DNA from: Desulfuromusa sp.
GTDB lineage: Bacteria > Desulfobacterota > Desulfuromonadia > Desulfuromonadales > Geopsychrobacteraceae
Direction of reading: 5' to 3'
Assembly (NCBI GenBank): GCA_029934095.1
Contig: JAOZMV010000001.1
Location: 1-26,183 of the forward strand
DNA length: 26,183 bases
Shown here: positions 8,980 to 17,519 of the stretch, in pieces
How positions within the stretch are numbered: position 1 is the first letter of the stretch
Layout of the letters: the number at the start of each line of letters is the position of its first letter
Position numbers and translations under genes: made by a program
Notes under the pieces: model-generated
What the model was told of the DNA's origin: nothing
The model's database searches: none
Seen by the model: only the letters and a program-made list of their open reading frames with translations

Positions 8980-9031
8980 GTCAAAATGACAGCTTTCGAA
9001 CTGGTTAAGAGTGGCGCATTTTCTAGCCCAT

Positions 9032-9063
9032 TCGACACTTATTTGCAAGTTTTTTTATATAAT
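9032..9063 (+). promoter_or_regulatory. Weak candidate promoter of mazG
   Basis: A perfect TATAAT (9058-9063) lies about 45 bases before the mazG start. The only -35-like element, TCGACA (9032-9037), is 20 bases away, longer than the ideal 17. A closer TTGCAA (9043-9048) is too near. The -10 box is convincing but the -35 box is not. Confidence 0.35.
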
Positions 9064-9107
9064 TCCGACTGATAATTAATACCAAATAAAGGCTACGGGA
9101 GGTTGTT

Positions 9108-9791
9108 TTGGCAGAGCAAAACATACCATCAGAAATTCTAAATCTGGTTAAGATTATGGCAACACTGCGCTCACCTGCTGGCTGCCCTTGGGACAAGATA
9201 CAAACACCAGAGACATTGAAACCCTATATTCTGGAAGAAGCATACGAGCTGATCGAGGCTATTGATAATAATGATAGTGTAGAAATCTGTAGCGAGTTGG
9301 GAGATCTTCTACTTCAAGTAGTCTTCATCGCACAGATTTTCAGTGAACAAAATAAATTTGACCTGGCAGAGGTTGCACACTCTATCTGTAATAAACTGAC
9401 ACGTAGACATCCACATGTTTTTGCAGATGCAAGCGCAGACGAACATGCACAACGCTGGGAAGAGATCAAACAACAGGAACGGTTGGAACGGGGAAAAAGT
9501 AATAAATTGGAAGATCGGATTCCATCCAACCTCCCGGCTTTAAAAAAAGCGACAAAAGTTGCAAAAAAATTAGAACTGGAAAAACCAGCAACCCATATTT
9601 CAAATATACAGCGCAGTTCTTCCAGCCTCTCAAAACTGATTGAGGAGCCACCAACAAATAAAAAACAGTATGAGATCGCACTTGGCAATCTACTGTTTAA
9701 TACCGTTCAACTTTCTCATTCACTACACATTGACGCTGAAGATTTATTACGTAAAAAAACCATGCAAGTGATGAAAGAAATCGGCAGTTAA
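9108..9791 (+). CDS. mazG: MazG-family nucleoside triphosphate pyrophosphohydrolase
   Basis: MazG hydrolyses (d)NTPs to monophosphates and pyrophosphate and is thought to clean the pool or blunt the stringent response. The 227-residue protein keeps the two-domain plan. The N-terminal domain has CPWD (about 25-28) and an intact metal site: the EEAYE helix followed by ELGD. The C-terminal domain begins at LPALKKA but has lost the equivalent acidic residues, with ALGN in place of ELGD and no EExxE helix. It is also shorter than the roughly 260 residues usual for the family. Translation starts at TTG, with a strong GGGAGG site five bases upstream. It is divergent from yceD, and fxsA follows after 267 bases without a convincing terminator. 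Confidence 0.9.
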   Translation: MAEQNIPSEILNLVKIMATLRSPAGCPWDKIQTPETLKPYILEEAYELIEAIDNNDSVEICSELGDLLLQVVFIAQIFSEQNKFDLAEVAHSICNKLTRRHPHVFADASADEHAQRWEEIKQQERLERGKSNKLEDRIPSNLPALKKATKVAKKLELEKPATHISNIQRSSSSLSKLIEEPPTNKKQYEIALGNLLFNTVQLSHSLHIDAEDLLRKKTMQVMKEIGS

Positions 9792-10058
9792 AAGAATGCT
9801 TTTCGAGTAATGAATAGCAAAGTTCGTGAAAAATAATAGGTTTTACAAACTATCAACCAAGACTGTTGAAAAGCTGTAGATAAAGCTGTTAAAAATACCG
9901 AGAGCACACGACAGGGAGACTACGGCACCGAATTGCCTACTTTTTAATCAGTTAATTTCTCTATAAATTTCAGCTACTTAACAAACAAAGTCGGGTTAAA
10001 CAAAAATACCACATAGCGACGACAGTTAATTCATGGTTTCTTATGAAAGGATCTACAG

Positions 10059-10451
10059 ATGTTTATAAAGCTCTTAATACTCTTTACTTTGGTACCAATA
10101 ATTGAGCTCTACGTATTACTCGAAGCGGGGCGCCAAATTGGTGTGGGGGCAACGATTGGGATGATTTTTTTGACTGGAATTGCCGGTGCTTATCTGGCAA
10201 GAAGTCAGGGATTTAATTTAATAAATCGGATTCAAGCGGATCTGAATCAGGGTCGGGTTCCAGCCGATCAAATAATGGATGGAGCAATAATTCTTTCAGG
10301 AGGTCTCTTATTATTGACACCCGGTTTCTGTACCGATCTGTTTGGTTTCTGTCTCCTGACTCCGATCACAAGACAGTATATTAAAATTTGGCTGACAAAA
10401 TGGCTGGATCGTAAAATACAGCGGGGAGAGATCCATTTTCGGCAACATTAG
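10059..10451 (+). CDS. fxsA: FxsA family membrane protein
   Basis: This small integral membrane protein of 130 residues belongs to the FxsA family, named for suppression of F exclusion of phage T7 in E. coli. Its general function is unknown. Visible features are an N-terminal hydrophobic segment ending in the conserved PIIELYVLLEAG, a second Gly-rich membrane segment (about 28-47), and a third ending LLLTPGFCTDLFG, the family hallmark. The C-terminus is basic. An AAAGGA site precedes the ATG by seven bases. The gene converges on murJ with only 16 bases between stops, and no terminator hairpin is evident there. Confidence 0.9.
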   Translation: MFIKLLILFTLVPIIELYVLLEAGRQIGVGATIGMIFLTGIAGAYLARSQGFNLINRIQADLNQGRVPADQIMDGAIILSGGLLLLTPGFCTDLFGFCLLTPITRQYIKIWLTKWLDRKIQRGEIHFRQH

Positions 10452-10467
10452 ATCAGTCAGGAGCTCA

Positions 10468-12030
10468 TTATCCTCTGCGGCGCAAAAAGCGCCAACCCTG
10501 GCGAATCTCATCAACTCTGAAAAGATGGCAGCAACCCAGGTAGAGTAGTACTCCAGCAATAATAGCACCAGATAATACCAGAGACTTATCCAACAGGAAA
10601 CCGACCTGCGTCCAATCGACACTGCGGAGAATAAAGCTAACGACCAGTGCCATAAGCAGGCAAGCGGGCAGCACTTTCAAAACTGGCTGATAGAGGCTTT
10701 TTTGAAAAAATGTACCAACCCTGCGCTGCAACAACAAAATCAGCATCAATGCATTGAACATAGAAGCAACCGTCAAAGCAACTGCTAGGCCCACAAACCC
10801 ATAAATCTGCATCAAAAACAGACCTAAAATCAGATTGACCAGCAGTGTCCAGAAAGAAATGACAACGGGCGTTCTGGTATCTTTCAGGGCATAAAAAGTT
10901 TGCGCTGCGATTCGACTGTAACCGACAAAAATCAGTCCGGGAGCATAGCAAATCAGTGCCAGAGCGGTATTTTCAAGAGCGACCAGATCAAATTCTCCGC
11001 CGAGAAAAAACAGTGAATAGATTGGCTTGGCACAAATAACCAACCCGACAATAGCGGGCAGAGTAAACAGGGTAATCAGCGTCATGGCAAAGGTTAACGA
11101 TTGCCGCAAACCTTCCTGGTCATCCTCGGCAACCTGGCGGCTCATCATTGGCAAAGCTGCCTGCGCCAGAGAAACGATAAAAATTCCCTGCGGAAACTCA
11201 AATAGACGTTGACCATAATAAAGATAGGAAACGCTCCCCTCGGGAAGAAATGAAGCAAGGAGCCGGGTCACAATAATATTAATTTGATAGATAGCAACAC
11301 CGGCAATACCAGGCAACATCAGAGTCATAATCTTACGTAAATGGGGGTCTCCCCGAAAATTGAAATCGAACCTTAAACGGATCTTGTAGCGGCATAATAC
11401 CGGGAATTGCATCAATAACTGCACAATTCCCCCCAATAAAACCCCCACCGCCAGAGCATAAACAGGCTGAGAAAATAAATGCCCCATGGTCAGGGCGCTG
11501 AGGATCATTGCGAGATTCAGGAAAAGTGGGGAAAGAGAGGGAACAAAAAAGTGACCACGCACATTCAGAATGCCGGTCAATAAAGCCAGTATCGATACCA
11601 GCCCGATATAGGGAAACATAATCCGGGTCAACTGCTCGGTCAGCTGTAGCTTCCCGGCAACCTGACCAAAGCCATAACCAATGATCTGCACAATCCACGG
11701 AGAGAGTAAAATGCCCAGAGATACAACAATCAGCATAACAATCAGCAACAAACTGACACACCGGTTAGCTAATTGTTGCGCTTCTTTTTCACCCCGCTGA
11801 TGGAAGACATCTGAAAAGATCGGCACAAAAGCGGCTGTCAACGATCCTTCACCAAAAAACCGGCGCAGCAGATTGGGGATGGTAAATGCCATAAAAAAAG
11901 CATCGGTCATCAACCCGGCACCAAACAACCGCGCGACTACTACATCACGAACAAGTCCTGCAATCCGACTCATCGAGGTTGCCAGTGCCATCACCATGGT
12001 TGCTGCAGCAATTTTTTTCTTCTCAATCAT
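10468..12030 (-). CDS. murJ: Lipid II flippase MurJ
   Basis: MurJ flips the lipid-linked peptidoglycan precursor across the inner membrane. The 520-residue protein is hydrophobic throughout, as expected for the 14-helix MOP-superfamily fold. It carries the signature near the N-terminus: SRIAGLVRD, then RRFFGEGSLTAAFVPIF (about residues 55-71), whose Arg and Glu line the lipid II cavity. Length is typical. The ATG lies upstream of IEKKKIA, but no good ribosome binding site is visible, so initiation may be weak. It is divergent from rpsT across a 158-base gap. A TAAAAT -10-like element exists on this strand without a convincing -35. Confidence 0.95.
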   Translation of the reverse strand: MIEKKKIAAATMVMALATSMSRIAGLVRDVVVARLFGAGLMTDAFFMAFTIPNLLRRFFGEGSLTAAFVPIFSDVFHQRGEKEAQQLANRCVSLLLIVMLIVVSLGILLSPWIVQIIGYGFGQVAGKLQLTEQLTRIMFPYIGLVSILALLTGILNVRGHFFVPSLSPLFLNLAMILSALTMGHLFSQPVYALAVGVLLGGIVQLLMQFPVLCRYKIRLRFDFNFRGDPHLRKIMTLMLPGIAGVAIYQINIIVTRLLASFLPEGSVSYLYYGQRLFEFPQGIFIVSLAQAALPMMSRQVAEDDQEGLRQSLTFAMTLITLFTLPAIVGLVICAKPIYSLFFLGGEFDLVALENTALALICYAPGLIFVGYSRIAAQTFYALKDTRTPVVISFWTLLVNLILGLFLMQIYGFVGLAVALTVASMFNALMLILLLQRRVGTFFQKSLYQPVLKVLPACLLMALVVSFILRSVDWTQVGFLLDKSLVLSGAIIAGVLLYLGCCHLFRVDEIRQGWRFLRRRG

Positions 12031-12111
12031 TCAGTTATTTTAATCCCCGATGGAGAACAGATAACAGTTTGAAGATGCGACATATTTTAGCAATAATTAC
12101 TATTTTCTAAC

Positions 12112-12140
12112 TTGACAGATAAAACATTAACCATTAGTAT
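12112..12140 (+). promoter_or_regulatory. Sigma-70 promoter of rpsT with GC-rich discriminator
   Basis: A perfect TTGACA (12112-12117) is followed after a 17-base spacer by TAGTAT (12135-12140). The next bases, CGCGGC, form a GC-rich discriminator of the kind found in stringently controlled ribosomal promoters. The predicted leader is about 40 bases. Confidence 0.8.
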
Positions 12141-12188
12141 CGCGGCTCTTTGGAACCAGTTATTTAACGACAATAAGGAGAACAATTC

Positions 12189-12452
12189 GTGGCAAATCAT
12201 AAATCTGCAGCAAAACGTAATCGTCAAAATACGGTAAAAAAAGCCCGCAATGCCCATATCCGCTCAACGATGCGTAACTTGGTCAAGCAAGTTCGTGAAG
12301 CTGTCACTGCTGGAAACAAAGAGGCAGCAGATGCTGCTTTTGCAAAAGCAGTCCCCTATATTGACAGAACTTCAACTAAAGGGGTTATCCATAAGGCAAC
12401 TGCCAGTCGCAAGATCTCTCGCTTGAATAAACTGGTCAATACGCTTGATTAA
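12189..12452 (+). CDS. rpsT: 30S ribosomal protein S20
   Basis: S20 is a primary 16S rRNA-binding protein of the small subunit. The 87-residue, strongly basic helical protein opens MANHKSAAKRNRQN and includes the conserved IRSTMRN and PYIDRTSTKGVIHKATASRKISRL segments. It starts at GTG, with AAGGAG eight bases upstream. The non-ATG start is notable because S20 also starts at a weak codon (TTG) and is translationally autoregulated in E. coli. The gene is a single unit with its own strong promoter and a bidirectional terminator shared with holA. Confidence 0.97.
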   Translation: MANHKSAAKRNRQNTVKKARNAHIRSTMRNLVKQVREAVTAGNKEAADAAFAKAVPYIDRTSTKGVIHKATASRKISRLNKLVNTLD

Positions 12453-12494
12453 TAACACAGACAGTTTACTCACAGTGACCACCTGAATTTATTT

Positions 12495-12535
12495 GAATAA
12501 TTAAAAGGAGCTATTATAGCTCCTTTTAATTATTC
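12495..12535. terminator. Bidirectional terminator between rpsT and holA
   Basis: A perfect 19-bp stem (12495-12513 with 12517-12535) has a 3-base loop. Its core, AAAAGGAGC paired with GCTCCTTTT, gives a T-rich 3' arm in both directions. That makes it an intrinsic terminator for both the plus-strand rpsT and the minus-strand holA. The holA stop codon (12530-12532) lies inside the stem. Confidence 0.9.
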
Positions 12536-13531
12536 GGGTTTTTTCTTAACTAAACTCAAGATCAAGCTGTCCAGTAATGCTTCAGCATCAGCACCACTCG
12601 ATTTCATCGCCAGGTCCGTTTCCAGAAACAACTCAAAAGCACGATAAAAATCGTTCCGCGAAAACTTTTTACCCTGTCGGATCAGATCATCAACCACGAA
12701 AAAGGGAACCCCGGCAACCTTGGCGATCTCTTTCGTCGGATAGTTCTGAACTTGCATTTCACGCACCTTCCATAGCCGCCGGAAGTGCAGGACTAACAGT
12801 GAGAGAATTTTCAACGGCGCTTCACCTGCGGCACTGAGCCGCAGAATCAATGTTAATGCCTTTGCGACATCACCACGAGCAACAGCATTACCCAGCTCAA
12901 AAATATTTTCAGCCCGCCCCCTGGATACGACAGCCTGGACATCTTTAACGTCAATCAGCGTGGCGCTACCGATATAGGTCAATAATTTATCCAACTCGGC
13001 ATGAATCTCATGGAGATTGCCATCCATCATTGAACAGAAAAGATCTAGACCATCGGCAGAAATCTTCACCTCACCCCGACTGAGAATATGATGAATATAG
13101 CGGGGGATTTCTCTATCGGACAGAGGTTTAAATTCAACCAGAGTTCCATTTTTTTTGAATTGTTGAAAAAATTTACGGCGGTTATCAATTTTATCGGCAA
13201 TAAACAACAGACAGGTTTGCGGTACCGGATTTTGCAGATAGGGAAGTAATTTTTCTAACTCGGCTGCCGGCAGTTGGTGTGCATCCTTAACCGTTACCAG
13301 CCTTTTCTCAGCAAAAACCGGATAAGTCATTGCCGCTTCAAGAATCAGCTCTGCGGTAACATCTTTTCCGTAGAACTGATTATCGTTGAAATCGTCCTGT
13401 GCCTGGGGTAACACAGCTTCTCTAACGGAACGTGCCGCCTGTTGGACAAGATAAGATTCCTGACCATATAGAAAAATAAGTTCGGGAACCTGCTGCGAAC
13501 GCAATTTGCGATATAGTTCATCAGCATTCAT
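12530..13531 (-). CDS. holA: DNA polymerase III subunit delta
   Basis: The delta subunit opens the beta sliding clamp as part of the clamp loader. The 333-residue protein has the expected N-terminal region with LIFLYGQESYLVQQAA (a degenerate nucleotide-binding fold), the mid-protein KRLVTVKDA and LLFIADKIDNRRKFFQ segments, and a helical C-terminal collar domain. The annotated frame could begin at a TTG one codon earlier. The ATG at 13531 is chosen, three bases after the lptE stop. Such spacing implies coupling to lptE. The neighbouring leuS-lptE-holA order is the same as in many Gram-negative genomes. Confidence 0.95.
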   Translation of the reverse strand: MNADELYRKLRSQQVPELIFLYGQESYLVQQAARSVREAVLPQAQDDFNDNQFYGKDVTAELILEAAMTYPVFAEKRLVTVKDAHQLPAAELEKLLPYLQNPVPQTCLLFIADKIDNRRKFFQQFKKNGTLVEFKPLSDREIPRYIHHILSRGEVKISADGLDLFCSMMDGNLHEIHAELDKLLTYIGSATLIDVKDVQAVVSRGRAENIFELGNAVARGDVAKALTLILRLSAAGEAPLKILSLLVLHFRRLWKVREMQVQNYPTKEIAKVAGVPFFVVDDLIRQGKKFSRNDFYRAFELFLETDLAMKSSGADAEALLDSLILSLVKKKPE

Positions 13532-13534
13532 CAA

Positions 13535-14041
13535 TCAAAAGTCATCTAGCAAGCGATAAAAGAGGTCTTCTGACAGGCGAAATATCATCTGTTGTAACGC
13601 CTGTTGTCGAGCAAGTTCCTGAATGTTCTTATCATTGGACGCGCTATATTGCTCTCTCCACTTGACAGTACCTTTCCAAAGCACCTGATTGGTTTCAACC
13701 TGACGCAAGACAGCATCGATGGTTAATCTTGAGAGATAGGTACCGATATCATCATTTTTATTATATGAGAGTGACTTATTTTGATAATCACGAATAGTCC
13801 CCTCCAGAACAGCCTCTGCATTTTTTTGCTTCTCAACCTGGTCAATATTTTTGTTACGTGAAAAAACTTGACTGACCTGACTCGTCATCCTCGTTTCAAG
13901 TCGTGGCTCAGCCGTTGTATTAACAAAGAGTTGAATATAGAGTTTTTCCACTCCTCCCGGCAAACCATCAGCCTGACCGGGAAGGTGATAACCACATCCC
14001 GGCAAACAGAACAGAAGAATGAAAAGACTGGCCCACCTCAT
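13535..14041 (-). CDS. lptE: LPS assembly lipoprotein LptE
   Basis: LptE is the outer membrane lipoprotein that plugs and helps assemble the LptD barrel for lipopolysaccharide export. The 168-residue protein has a short signal peptide and a lipobox LPGC with the lipidated Cys16. It is followed by GYHLPG, a typical LptE opening. The rest shows the LptE-like pattern of strands (LYIQLFVNTTAEPRLE, AEAVLEGTIRDY) and a C-terminal helix. Its ATG overlaps the leuS stop by one base (TGATG), indicating coupling. Presence of LptE confirms an LPS-type outer membrane. Sequence conservation is low in this family, so the call rests on lipobox, length and location. Confidence 0.92.
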   Translation of the reverse strand: MRWASLFILLFCLPGCGYHLPGQADGLPGGVEKLYIQLFVNTTAEPRLETRMTSQVSQVFSRNKNIDQVEKQKNAEAVLEGTIRDYQNKSLSYNKNDDIGTYLSRLTIDAVLRQVETNQVLWKGTVKWREQYSASNDKNIQELARQQALQQMIFRLSEDLFYRLLDDF

Positions 14042-16596
14042 CAAGCTACCACGATATTGATCAGTCGACCGGGAACAACAATAACTTTACGCACCTGTTT
14101 TCCTTCAATAAAACGCTGTACATTGGGCTCAGCCAGAGCTTCTGCTTCGATTGATTGTCTATCTGCAGCAACAGCAACGGTAATTTTACTCCGAACCTTA
14201 CCGTTCACCTGGACAACCAGAGTGATCTCATCCGCAACGAGAGCAGACTCATCCCAGGTCGGCCAACCAGAAGCTTCAACACTCTGTTGATATCCCAGCA
14301 AGAGCCAGAGTTCTTCGCTAATGTGGGGGACAAATGGATTCAACAGGGAGACAACCGTTTCCAACGCCTCACGTAAAACTCCCGGATTCTCTTGCCGCGA
14401 TTTAAATGTATAGATCGCATTAACCAGCTCCATGACAGCAGCAATAGCAGTATTGAAGTGGAAACGACCATCAACATCTTCACTGACTTTTTTGATGGTC
14501 TGATGGGTTTTACGCCGCAATTCTGCAGCCTCTCCGGTGACGCTCTCAGGAACAACCGCAGTCTGGATCAGTTCCAGATTATCTACAACCGCTCTCCAGA
14601 CCCGATTGAGAAAGCGAAAACACCCCTCAACCCCCTGCTCGTTCCATTCCAGATCTTTTTCCGGAGGAGCTGCAAACAGGGAAAACAGTCTTGCAGTATC
14701 AGCACCATATTGATCAATCAGTTGATTGGGATCAATGACGTTCTTTTTTGACTTACTCATTTTCTCAGTGCGTCCCAGCTCAACCGGTTGGCCACAAAGA
14801 GTACAGTTACCATCAACCACCTGCTCGGGATACAGCCAACCGTGCTCAGGGCAGCGCTGCGTCTCCTTACAGACCATCCCCTGAGTCAGTAGATTGGTAA
14901 AAGGTTCATCAATATCGAGCAGCCCCAGATCGCGTAATACTTTGGTATAAAACCTGGCGTAGAGTAAATGCATCACTGCATGCTCAATCCCACCAATATA
15001 CTGATCTACCGGCAACCAATAATTAGCCGCCTTTTTATCTAACGGGCCAGCTGTGTATTCTGGGCAGGTATAGCGGGCAAAGTACCAAGAACTTTCAACA
15101 AAGGTGTCAAAAGTATCACTTTCCCGCCTTGCCGATTTTCCACATTTCGGACAGTCAACCCTCAAAAAATCATGGTGCCGCGCCAGGGGTGAGCCACCCT
15201 CCCCGGTCAACTTGACATCGAGAGGTAATTTCACCGGCAGATCTTCTTCTGGCACAGGAACCGCACCACAGGAGTCACAATAAATAATCGGAATCGGCGT
15301 TCCCCAGTAACGTTGCCGCGAGACCCCCCAATCACGCAAACGATAATTAACCGTTTTGCGCCCCTCACCACGAGTTTTAAGAAAAGTGGTTATCTGTTCT
15401 TTTGCCGTCTCATTATCAACGCCATTAAATTGGCCAGAATTGGTCAACAGTCCGGTATCAGTAAAAGCTTCAACCAACTGATCAGCAGCCAGCTCTTCAC
15501 CTGCTGGTTGAATAACGACCCTGATCGGCAATTGGTATTTGGTTGCAAATTCAAAATCACGTTGGTCATGGGCGGGTACCGCCATTACGGCACCGGTGCC
15601 GTAACCCATCAGGACAAAATTAGCAAGAAAGATTGGAATGTTTTCACCATTAAGGGGGTTAACACAGTAGGAACCGGTAAAAATACCAATTTTTTCCAAA
15701 TCTCCACTGGTTCGATCGGCCTTATCCTGACGCTCCACCGCAGCAATAAAATTCTTGACTTCCTCTTCCTGCTCCGCTGTCACTAATGATTTGACCAGTG
15801 GATGTTCTGGAGCCAAACTCATAAATGTCGCACCAGACAGAGTATCCGGGCGAGTTGTAAATACTTTTATTTTCTCTCCTTGGTCCACAATGGGAAAGTC
15901 AATTTCACAACCATAACTTTTGCCAATCCAGTTACGCTGCATTGCGAGTACCCGTTCTGGCCAACCAGGGAGTTTATCAGTCCATTCCAGAAGCTCATCA
16001 GCGTAATCGGTAATTTTAAAAAACCACTGCTCCAGTTCTTTAGGTTGAACCAGATTATGACAGCGCCAGCAGCAACCATCCTCTACCTGCTCATTGGCAA
16101 GAACGGTTTGACAATCCTCACACCAGTTGACAGAAGAACCCTTCTTGTACGCTAACCCTCTTTCAAACATTTTCAGAAAAATCAGCTGCTCCCAGCGATA
16201 ATAATCTGCATCACAGGTCGCAAATTCACGCTTCCAATCATAAGAAAGGCCAATCCGTTTCAATTGATGGCGCATACTTTCAATATTTTCATAAGTCCAT
16301 TTAGCAGGGTGGGTATTATTTTCAATTGCAGCATTTTCAGCCGGCATTCCAAAAGCATCCCATCCCATTGGGTGGAGAACATTGAACCCCTGCATCCGCT
16401 TGAAACGTGCGACGACATCCCCGATAGCATAATTACGCACATGACCCATATGAATACGACCTGAGGGATAAGGAAACATTTCCAGCAGATAATATTTTTC
16501 TTTTTCAGAATCCAGGGAGGCAGCAAAAGGTTGCTTTTCCAGCCAGACCTGCTGCCACTTGGCTTCAACCTCTTTAGGATTATACAGATTGTCCAT
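14041..16596 (-). CDS. leuS: Leucine-tRNA ligase
   Basis: LeuRS charges tRNA-Leu and edits mischarged products. The 851-residue class I synthetase has the HIGH-type motif HMGH at 49-52, a zinc knuckle (Cys159, Cys162, Cys176, Cys179), the CP1 editing domain with its TTRPDT threonine-rich motif and [15 protein letters not shown], and KMSKS near residue 612. An anticodon-binding domain and the C-terminal LeuRS domain follow. The open frame extends 29 codons upstream. The ATG at 16596 is chosen because GGAGG lies four bases before it and the protein then begins [15 protein letters not shown] as in relatives. Two hairpins lie between infA and this gene. No T-box was confirmed. Confidence 0.97.
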   Translation of the reverse strand: MDNLYNPKEVEAKWQQVWLEKQPFAASLDSEKEKYYLLEMFPYPSGRIHMGHVRNYAIGDVVARFKRMQGFNVLHPMGWDAFGMPAENAAIENNTHPAKWTYENIESMRHQLKRIGLSYDWKREFATCDADYYRWEQLIFLKMFERGLAYKKGSSVNWCEDCQTVLANEQVEDGCCWRCHNLVQPKELEQWFFKITDYADELLEWTDKLPGWPERVLAMQRNWIGKSYGCEIDFPIVDQGEKIKVFTTRPDTLSGATFMSLAPEHPLVKSLVTAEQEEEVKNFIAAVERQDKADRTSGDLEKIGIFTGSYCVNPLNGENIPIFLANFVLMGYGTGAVMAVPAHDQRDFEFATKYQLPIRVVIQPAGEELAADQLVEAFTDTGLLTNSGQFNGVDNETAKEQITTFLKTRGEGRKTVNYRLRDWGVSRQRYWGTPIPIIYCDSCGAVPVPEEDLPVKLPLDVKLTGEGGSPLARHHDFLRVDCPKCGKSARRESDTFDTFVESSWYFARYTCPEYTAGPLDKKAANYWLPVDQYIGGIEHAVMHLLYARFYTKVLRDLGLLDIDEPFTNLLTQGMVCKETQRCPEHGWLYPEQVVDGNCTLCGQPVELGRTEKMSKSKKNVIDPNQLIDQYGADTARLFSLFAAPPEKDLEWNEQGVEGCFRFLNRVWRAVVDNLELIQTAVVPESVTGEAAELRRKTHQTIKKVSEDVDGRFHFNTAIAAVMELVNAIYTFKSRQENPGVLREALETVVSLLNPFVPHISEELWLLLGYQQSVEASGWPTWDESALVADEITLVVQVNGKVRSKITVAVAADRQSIEAEALAEPNVQRFIEGKQVRKVIVVPGRLINIVVA

Positions 16597-16656
16597 ATTT
16601 CCTCCGCGACGATCAGCGACACCATCGCTTATTAAATTTTGAGTATATACACGAAA

Positions 16657-16672
16657 ACCGGCTAAGGCCGGT
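16657..16672 (-). terminator. Candidate weak terminator between infA and leuS
   Basis: On the minus strand, ACCGGC and GCCGGT form a 6-bp GC-rich stem with a CTTA loop, followed by TTTCG (four T counting the last stem base). The structure lies 60 bases before the leuS ATG and 83 bases after the infA stop. The T-run is short, so partial termination is more likely than full. Confidence 0.45.
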
Positions 16673-16693
16673 ATCGATTGCAAACAAAGTATT

Positions 16694-16714
16694 GAGGAAA
16701 ACAGGTCTTTCCTC
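16694..16714 (-). other. Hairpin in the infA-leuS gap
   Basis: GAGGAAA (16694-16700) and TTTCCTC (16708-16714) form a perfect 7-bp stem with a 7-base loop. It lies between the infA stop and the second hairpin at 16657-16672. It has no T-tract, so it may be an mRNA stability element or the 5' part of a structured leader for leuS. Confidence 0.5.
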
Positions 16715-16755
16715 TATAAGTGACCACCCTGACAACGGGAGAGAATCACCATGAG

Positions 16756-16974
16756 CTATTTGGCCCGATAAGTGATACGGCCACGGGTCAAATCATAGGG
16801 TGACAATTCAACTGTCACACGATCACCAGGAAGGATACGGATATAATATTTACGCATTTTTCCAGAGATATGGGCCAGAACCACATGATCGTTATCAAGC
16901 TTAACCCGAAACATAGCATTTGGTAATGGCTCTACGACAACCCCTTCAACTTCTATTGCTTCTTCTTTAGCCAA
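16756..16974 (-). CDS. infA: Translation initiation factor IF-1
   Basis: IF-1 occupies the ribosomal A site during initiation and supports IF-2 and IF-3. The 72-residue S1/OB-fold protein reads [11 protein letters not shown] at the start and contains the conserved HISGKMRK and [21 protein letters not shown] stretches. Length is exactly typical. The start codon is TTG, with a perfect AGGAGG five bases upstream. It has its own promoter (17025-17052) after the response regulator gene. Two hairpins follow before leuS, so infA can probably be expressed at a higher level than its downstream neighbours. Confidence 0.97.
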   Translation of the reverse strand: MAKEEAIEVEGVVVEPLPNAMFRVKLDNDHVVLAHISGKMRKYYIRILPGDRVTVELSPYDLTRGRITYRAK

Positions 16975-17024
16975 CTCTGCCTCCTGAATAAAAAATTTCT
17001 ATTTCACTAAGATTTAATGGAGTT

Positions 17025-17052
17025 ATATTACATGTTCACACGTGGCTGTCAA
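17025..17052 (-). promoter_or_regulatory. Sigma-70 promoter of infA
   Basis: A perfect TTGACA on the minus strand (17047-17052) is followed after 16 bases by TAATAT (17025-17030). An overlapping TATAAC (17022-17027) is an alternative -10 with a 19-base spacer. The predicted leader to the TTG start is about 45 bases. Confidence 0.7.
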
Positions 17053-17067
17053 GCCCCAGAACAGGGC

Positions 17068-17457
17068 TCAGTTCAGCTGCGCCTCAGGGTCAAGGAGCCG
17101 GCGAACAACTTCTATAAGACGGGTTGTCTGGAGCGGTTTAGTGATATATTCATTAGCTCCGGTTGCGATAGCCCGCTCCCGGGTCAAATTTGAACCCTCA
17201 GTCGAAATAACAATGATTGGAAGTTTTGCGTAAATAGCATCCTTACGAATCAAGCCAACCAGCTTCAAACCATCCATCATCGGCATATTAATATCGGTCA
17301 GCAGCAGGTCATATTTCTCACCAGACAATTGTTTCAGTGCAGCAACGCCATCACCAGCCTCAGTAATCCTCAAACCGGGAAGCCGTTGCAACGCAAATAT
17401 AATGAGCTGCCTCATTGTTGGCGAGTCATCCACCACCAGAACCTTAGCTCCATTCAT
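17068..17457 (-). CDS. CheY-like single-domain response regulator
   Basis: This 129-residue protein is a stand-alone receiver domain. Visible are the acidic pair Asp10-Asp11, the phosphoacceptor Asp in LLLTDINMPMMDG (about residue 54), the switch Thr in VIVIST, and the conserved Lys in YITKPL. There is no output domain, so it works by protein contact, as CheY does. The ribosome binding site is probably GGAG about 10 bases before the ATG. A 9-base direct repeat (AATGGAGCT) straddles the start. It follows another receiver gene and a DUF4388 gene, which suggests a small signalling set. No cognate histidine kinase lies in the window. Confidence 0.9.
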   Translation of the reverse strand: MNGAKVLVVDDSPTMRQLIIFALQRLPGLRITEAGDGVAALKQLSGEKYDLLLTDINMPMMDGLKLVGLIRKDAIYAKLPIIVISTEGSNLTRERAIATGANEYITKPLQTTRLIEVVRRLLDPEAQLN

Positions 17458-17519
17458 CCTTCACAAGCTCCATTAGCAAGTTCAATTAAATTTACATTGC
17501 AGTTTTAAAAATATTTTCT

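Noticed and set aside
9792..10058. A terminator or small RNA in the 267-base gap between mazG and fxsA.
   Set aside because: The best hairpin (GGCA/TGCC near 9924-9937, with a bulge, before a T-run) is only 4-6 bp, and no promoter or conserved feature was recognised.
16714..16752. A 12-codon minus-strand frame after infA that could be a leucine leader peptide.
   Set aside because: It has only two scattered Leu codons and no ribosome binding site, so it lacks the signature of a leader peptide for leuS attenuation.
16657..16755. T-box riboswitch upstream of leuS, suggested by AGGGTGG near 16725-16731.
   Set aside because: The consensus tail after AGGGTGG is missing, and there is no room for Stem I because infA ends about 25 bases upstream.
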